Source: Actinomadura rayongensis (GTDB taxonomy: Bacteria; Actinomycetota; Actinomycetes; Streptosporangiales; Streptosporangiaceae). From it: a stretch of DNA of 64,000 nt. Shown piece after piece: positions 60,017 to 64,000 of the stretch (position 1 is the first letter of the stretch; every line of letters begins with the position of its first letter). The notes under the pieces are model-generated. The model saw only the letters and a program-made list of their open reading frames with translations. It searched no databases and was not told where the DNA came from. The position numbers and the translations under genes are program-made. The DNA lies in NCBI RefSeq assembly GCF_009831215.1, contig NZ_WUTW01000011.1, positions 62,001 through 126,000 on the forward strand. Direction: 5' to 3'.

Positions 60017-60541
60017 ATGGTCACCTTCGTGGAGCCTCCCGCCGAGCCGCCCGTCCATCTCACCGACCCGCGCGCCCTGGTCACCGGCTATCTCGACTTC
60101 TACCGCGACGCCCTGCTGCGCAAGCTCGACGGGCTCACCGACGAGCAGCTGCGCACGAGCCGCGTCCCGTCCGGCTGGACGCCGCTCGAACTGCTCAAGC
60201 ACCTCACCTACGTGGAGATCCGCTGGCTCCAGTGGGCGTTCCTCGGCGACGAGGTCCCCGAGCCGTTCGGCGACCGGGGCCCCGGCGGGCGCCGCGAGGC
60301 GGCCTGGCGCGTCCTGCCCGAGGAGACCCTGGACGACCTGCGCACCGCGTTCCTGTCCACGGTCGAGACCTCGCGCGGCATCGTCGCCGCCGCCGCGCTG
60401 GAGGACCGCCAGCGCGCCCACTTCGAGGACGAGCCGCCCACCCTCGCCTGGATCCTGTTCCACCTGCTCCAGGAGTACGCGCGGCATGTCGGCCAGCTCG
60501 ACGTCGTCCGCGAGCTGACCGACGGCGTCACCGGCGAGTGA
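60017..60541 (+). CDS. DinB-like / DUF664 protein
   Basis: A 174-residue four-helix protein. WTPLELLKHLTYVEIRWLQW and LLQEYARHVGQLDVVREL place the metal-binding histidines of the DinB/DUF664 family. Some relatives transfer thiols such as mycothiol. It is divergent from the SDR gene and convergent with the LuxR-type gene, 4 bases away. Confidence 0.9.
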   Translation: MVTFVEPPAEPPVHLTDPRALVTGYLDFYRDALLRKLDGLTDEQLRTSRVPSGWTPLELLKHLTYVEIRWLQWAFLGDEVPEPFGDRGPGGRREAAWRVLPEETLDDLRTAFLSTVETSRGIVAAAALEDRQRAHFEDEPPTLAWILFHLLQEYARHVGQLDVVRELTDGVTGE

Positions 60542-60545
60542 CGCC

Positions 60546-62867
60546 TCAGCGCTCCGCCGTCACCCACGCCACGATCTCGGCCCGCGAGGAGAACCCGAGC
60601 TTGGCGAGGATGTGCTCCACATGGGAGTCGGCGGTGCGCTTGGCGATGACGAGCCGGTCGGCGATCTCCCGGTTCGTCAGCCCCGCCGCGACCAGCCCGG
60701 CGATCTCCCGCTCGCGCGGCGTGAGCGCCGGGCGGTCCGGCCGGGCGCCGGGCGCGTCCGGCGCGGGCCGCTCGGCGAGGGCCTCGGCGACCGCGACGTC
60801 GGTCTCCAGGGACTCGCCGGTCTCGTAGGCGGTGCGGTAGGCGTCCGCGCCGAGCGCTTCGCCCGCCTGCTGCTCGAAGAAGCCTCGTAGCAGCGCGTGC
60901 TGCGGGCCGAACATCGTCGACCCGGTGTAGCGGCGCAGCCGGTCCGCGCAGCCGAACAGCCGCGCGGCCTGCAGCGGCTGCGCGAGCGACACCAGGCAGC
61001 CGCCCGCCACGTCCAGCGCGAGCGACACGCCGAGCCGGTCGCCGAGGTCCCGCTTGACGGCCAGGCCCGCGCGGACGTCGGCGAGCGCCTCGTCCGCCGC
61101 GCCCGCCAGCAGCCGCGCCGTCCCGCGCGCGAGCAGCCCGTAGGAGCGGCACCACAGGTCGCCGGAGCCCTCGGTGACCGCGACGGCCCGCTCGGCGTGC
61201 TCCAGCGCCGTCGCGGTGTCGCCGCCGAGGCAGCACGCCACCGACAGGAACAGGTCGGCGATCGGGACGAGCACGTCGTCCGCGCCCGCCGAGCGGTGCA
61301 GCGCGGTCGCCTCGGTGAGCAGCCGGACGGCCTCGTCTGTCCGGTCGTCGTAGAGCGCGGCCATGCCTTGCGCCTGCCGGACGTAGGCGAGGCCCGCGTC
61401 GTCGCCCGTCCCGGTCGCGCGGGCCTCCGCGCGCTCCAGCAGGTCGCCCGAGGCGGCGAGGTCGTTCTGCAGGACGGCCAGCAGCCCGCTCAGCGCGATC
61501 AGCTCGGTCGCGGCCGGGTCGCCGCCGAGGTCGCGGCAGGCGAGGATCCGCGCCGACCAGTACCGCGCCTCGCCGATCAGCCCTTGCAGCGCGAGGATGC
61601 GGCCGAGCCCGAGGCCCGCACGGATCAGCGGGCCGTCGGCGGCCGTGGCGATGCCGTGGTCGATCAGCGCGCGGACGTTGTCCTGCTCGTCGCGGAACCA
61701 GGCGAGCACCCGGGGCTGCGCGGACGAGGCCAGCTCGGCGTGCGCGCGCTCGATCCGCCCGGCGAACCAGGCGAACGCGCGGTCGCGGACGCCGCCGCTC
61801 TCGCCGCGCCGGTCCAGCCGCTCGGCGCCGTACTCGCGGATCGTGTCCAGCATCCGGTAGCGCGCCTCGCCGTCCCGGGTGACCTGCCGGACGATCGACT
61901 TGTCCACCAGCCCGGCGAGCAGGTCGAACACGTCGGCGGCGGGCAGTTCGGCGTCCGCGCAGACCTGCTCGGCGCTCGCCAGGTCGAAGTCGCCCGCGAA
62001 CACCGACAGCCGCGCCCACAGCAGCCGCTCGCCCGGCGAGCACAGGTCGTGGCTCCAGTCGATCGCGTTCTCCAGCGTGCGGTGCCGGGGCATCGCGGTG
62101 CGGCGTCCCCGGACGTGCAGGACGCGCCGGTCGAGCCGGTCCACGATCTGCTCCACCGACAGCGCCCGCAACTGCACGGCGGCCAGTTCCAGCGCGAGCG
62201 GGATGCCGTCCAGCCTGCGGCACAGCAGCACCACCGCGTCCTGGTTCTCCGGGGTCAGCTTCCACTCGGGGACGACGGCGGCGGCGCGCTCGGCGAACAT
62301 CCGCACCGACTCGCACGGCCGCCGGTGGTCGGGCGAGGCGCCGACCGGGATGGGCAGCGGCGCGACGTTCAGCGTGTGCTCGCCCGCGATGTCCAGGGGT
62401 TGCCGGCTCGTCGCGAGGATGTGCAGGCCGGGGGCGTTGCGCAGCAGGACCTCGGCGAGCAGCGCGCAGGCGTCGACCAGGTGCTCGCACGTGTCGAGGA
62501 CGAGCAGCGTCCGGCGCTCGGCCAGGAACTCCACCAGGACGTCCAGGACCGTTCCCGCGTTCGGGTCGGGCAGCCCGAGCGCCGCCGCCAGCGCGGGCGC
62601 GAGCAGGCTCGGCTCGCGCAGCGGCGCCAGGTCCACGAAGCACACGCCGTGCTCGTAGCCGGGAAGGGCGCGGCCCGCGGCGCGCACGGCGAGCCGCGAC
62701 TTGCCGACGCCGCCGGGCCCGACCAGGGTGACCAGCCGGCCGCGGCCGAACAGCCGCGTGATCTCGGCCAGTTCGTCGGCGCGCCCGATGAAGCTCGTCA
62801 GCTCCGCGGGGAGCCGGCCCGAACGCTGTTCCAGAATCGTCAACGACACCGCGGCCTCTGCTCCCAC
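60546..62867 (-). CDS. LuxR-family regulator with AfsR-like ATPase domain
   Basis: A 773-residue regulator. The N-terminal NB-ARC-like ATPase has GPGGVGKSRLAVRAAG (Walker A, about 50-65) and LLVLDTCEHLVDA (Walker B). TPR-like repeats fill the middle. The C-terminus is a LuxR HTH (LTPREREIAGLVAAGLTNREIADRLVIAKRTADSHVEHIL). Such proteins sense metabolites or stress and control secondary metabolism. GTG or ATG near 62867 is the start; the exact one is uncertain. Confidence 0.9.
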   Translation of the reverse strand: MGAEAAVSLTILEQRSGRLPAELTSFIGRADELAEITRLFGRGRLVTLVGPGGVGKSRLAVRAAGRALPGYEHGVCFVDLAPLREPSLLAPALAAALGLPDPNAGTVLDVLVEFLAERRTLLVLDTCEHLVDACALLAEVLLRNAPGLHILATSRQPLDIAGEHTLNVAPLPIPVGASPDHRRPCESVRMFAERAAAVVPEWKLTPENQDAVVLLCRRLDGIPLALELAAVQLRALSVEQIVDRLDRRVLHVRGRRTAMPRHRTLENAIDWSHDLCSPGERLLWARLSVFAGDFDLASAEQVCADAELPAADVFDLLAGLVDKSIVRQVTRDGEARYRMLDTIREYGAERLDRRGESGGVRDRAFAWFAGRIERAHAELASSAQPRVLAWFRDEQDNVRALIDHGIATAADGPLIRAGLGLGRILALQGLIGEARYWSARILACRDLGGDPAATELIALSGLLAVLQNDLAASGDLLERAEARATGTGDDAGLAYVRQAQGMAALYDDRTDEAVRLLTEATALHRSAGADDVLVPIADLFLSVACCLGGDTATALEHAERAVAVTEGSGDLWCRSYGLLARGTARLLAGAADEALADVRAGLAVKRDLGDRLGVSLALDVAGGCLVSLAQPLQAARLFGCADRLRRYTGSTMFGPQHALLRGFFEQQAGEALGADAYRTAYETGESLETDVAVAEALAERPAPDAPGARPDRPALTPREREIAGLVAAGLTNREIADRLVIAKRTADSHVEHILAKLGFSSRAEIVAWVTAER

Positions 62868-63100
62868 CGGCCGAAGCCGGAGATATCACCGGGGGACGCT
62901 CGGAATCGTACCCGCGTTTGCACCGTTCGCAACCGACTCATTACGAAGAGCAGGCGGCGCGGAAAGGGCGCCCGAAGGCGCCGGAAAGCCCTGTGGAACG
63001 GCCGTTCTACGCGGTGGGGCGCAGGCCCCGGGGCCTGCGGGGGAAGGGGAATGTGGCGGTGGCGGACGGCGGCGCGGCCGTGTCCGGCCACGCCCCTACG
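62868..63100. promoter_or_regulatory. Divergent regulatory gap between LuxR-type and LysR genes
   Basis: 233 bases without an ORF of note, between divergent genes. Slightly lower G+C in the left half (CGTTTGCACCGTTCGCAACCG). LysR-type control of both sides is possible; no T-N11-A palindrome of good quality was found. Confidence 0.3.
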
Positions 63101-64000
63101 ATGGCGCCCATGGGCATCGCGCAGCGCGTCCCGGACCTCGGGGCGCTGGAACTGCTGCTGGCCGTCGTCCGGCTCGGCAGCGTCGGCCGCGCGGCGGCGG
63201 AACTCGGCGTCACCCAGCCCGCCGCGAGCGCCCGCATCAGCGCCCTGGAGCACCGGCTCGGACTGGCCCTGCTGGACCGTTCCCCGCGCGGGTCGCGGCC
63301 CACCGAGGCCGGGACGCTCCTCGCGGGCTGGGCGCAGCAGGTCGTCGCCGCCGCGGCGGCGCTGGACGCGGGCGCGGCGGCGCTGCGCGACCGCGCCGGG
63401 GACCGGCTGCGCGTCATCGCGAGCCGCACCGTCGCCGAGCACCTGATGCCGGGCTGGCTCGTCGCGCTGGACGGGGTGCGGCCCGGGACGTCCGTCGCGC
63501 TGCGGACCGGCGCGCCCGCCGCCGTGGCCGAGGCCGTCCGGGCGGGCGCCGCCGACCTCGGGTTCGTGGAGGGCGCGCGGACGCCCGCCGGGCTGAGCGG
63601 CACGGTCGTCGCGGCCGACCGGCTCCTCGTCGTGGTCGCGCCCGGTCACCGGTGGGCGCGCGGCGGCGTGGACGGCGGCATCCTGGCCGCGACGCCGCTG
63701 ATCCTGCACGCGGAGGGCTCGGGCACCCGCGAGGTCCTGGACCGGGCGCTGGCGGCGCACGGCGGGACCGCTCCCCCGCTGCTCGAAGCCGAGTCGACCG
63801 CCGCGCTGAAGGCCGCCGTCCTCGCCGGGACGGGGCCGGGCGTCGTGAGCGAGCGGGCCGTCGCCGCCGAGCTGGCGGGCGGACGGCTGGTCGCCGTCCC
63901 GGTCGCCGACCTGGACCTGCACCGTCCGCTGCGCGCCGTGTGGCCCGCCGGACGGCGTCCCGCGGGCGCCGCGCGGGACCTGGTCGGCCTCGCCCGGCGG
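63101..64000 (+). CDS. LysR-family regulator (3' end outside the window)
   Basis: At least 300 residues from ATG 63101 or 63110, still open at the window end. The N-terminal HTH reads LELLLAVVRLGSVGRAAAELGVTQPAASARISALEHRLG (about 13-51), the LysR pattern. The rest shows the periplasmic-binding-like effector fold, including VVVAPGHRWA and HAEGSGTREVLDRAL. It is truncated only by the window. Confidence 0.9.
   Translation, partial: MAPMGIAQRVPDLGALELLLAVVRLGSVGRAAAELGVTQPAASARISALEHRLGLALLDRSPRGSRPTEAGTLLAGWAQQVVAAAAALDAGAAALRDRAGDRLRVIASRTVAEHLMPGWLVALDGVRPGTSVALRTGAPAAVAEAVRAGAADLGFVEGARTPAGLSGTVVAADRLLVVVAPGHRWARGGVDGGILAATPLILHAEGSGTREVLDRALAAHGGTAPPLLEAESTAALKAAVLAGTGPGVVSERAVAAELAGGRLVAVPVADLDLHRPLRAVWPAGRRPAGAARDLVGLARR

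Overview
The window is chromosomal DNA of a very high-G+C, antibiotic-producing actinomycete. The signs are near-universal G/C in third codon positions, GTG and ATGA/GTGA-coupled starts, an actinomycete-type integrated conjugative element and a type II polyketide cluster. A Streptomyces/Actinomadura-type organism fits; the genus cannot be fixed from sequence alone. No rRNA gene or CRISPR array was seen.

Layout. (1) 1-4605: a translationally coupled four-gene operon with a RecB/Cas4-like PD-(D/E)XK nuclease carrying an apparent Fe-S cysteine set, an SF1 helicase, and two unrecognised proteins. It looks like a Dna2-type activity split over two genes and is followed by a 65-bp tandem repeat. (2) 4871-20782: mostly housekeeping and regulatory genes, including an ABC ATPase, a coiled-coil protein, an HrpA helicase, a TetR regulator with a clear operator, redox enzymes, an ANTAR-PAS-PP2C phosphatase and a beta-lactamase-fold lipoprotein. 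(3) 20861-31479: a tRNA-Pro(GGG) whose 3' part is the left attachment site of a 10.5-kb integrated element. The 46-bp direct repeat recurs at 31434-31479. The element carries integrase, excisionase, an FtsK/TraB-type translocase, small transfer-type genes, two paralogous HTH + PLD-like regulators, a Nudix protein, an HD-domain protein and a low-G+C two-gene cargo at its right end. GGGACGTC boxes abut -10-like hexamers at four of its promoters. (4) 31609-53115: a type II polyketide cluster. Its core order (oxygenase, small cyclase, KS-alpha, KS-beta, ACP, ketoreductase, two-domain aromatase, oxygenase) is that of angucycline clusters. It adds a flavin-dependent halogenase, a complete acyl-CoA carboxylase (alpha, beta, epsilon), a flavin reductase, a two-domain ABM oxygenase, a third FAD oxygenase, an antiporter, an MFS exporter, a TetR regulator and an OmpR-type regulator. 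No glycosyltransferase or methyltransferase is seen, so a chlorinated angucyclinone-like aglycone, possibly ring-B modified, is the working inference. (5) 53068-64000: ordinary accessory genes (DUF72, rhodanese, GlxA-type regulator, luciferase-like monooxygenase with FMN reductase, SDR, DinB-like, a large LuxR-type ATPase regulator, and a LysR gene cut by the window end).

How the polyketide genes should work together: the carboxylase makes malonyl-CoA, the minimal PKS builds the chain, and the ketoreductase, aromatase and JadI/LanF-like cyclase fold it. The FAD oxygenases, ABM protein and flavin reductase oxidise the product, the halogenase chlorinates it, the MFS and antiporter proteins handle export or ion balance, and the TetR and OmpR-type proteins control expression. 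All functional statements are read from sequence and family knowledge; nothing was searched against a database.
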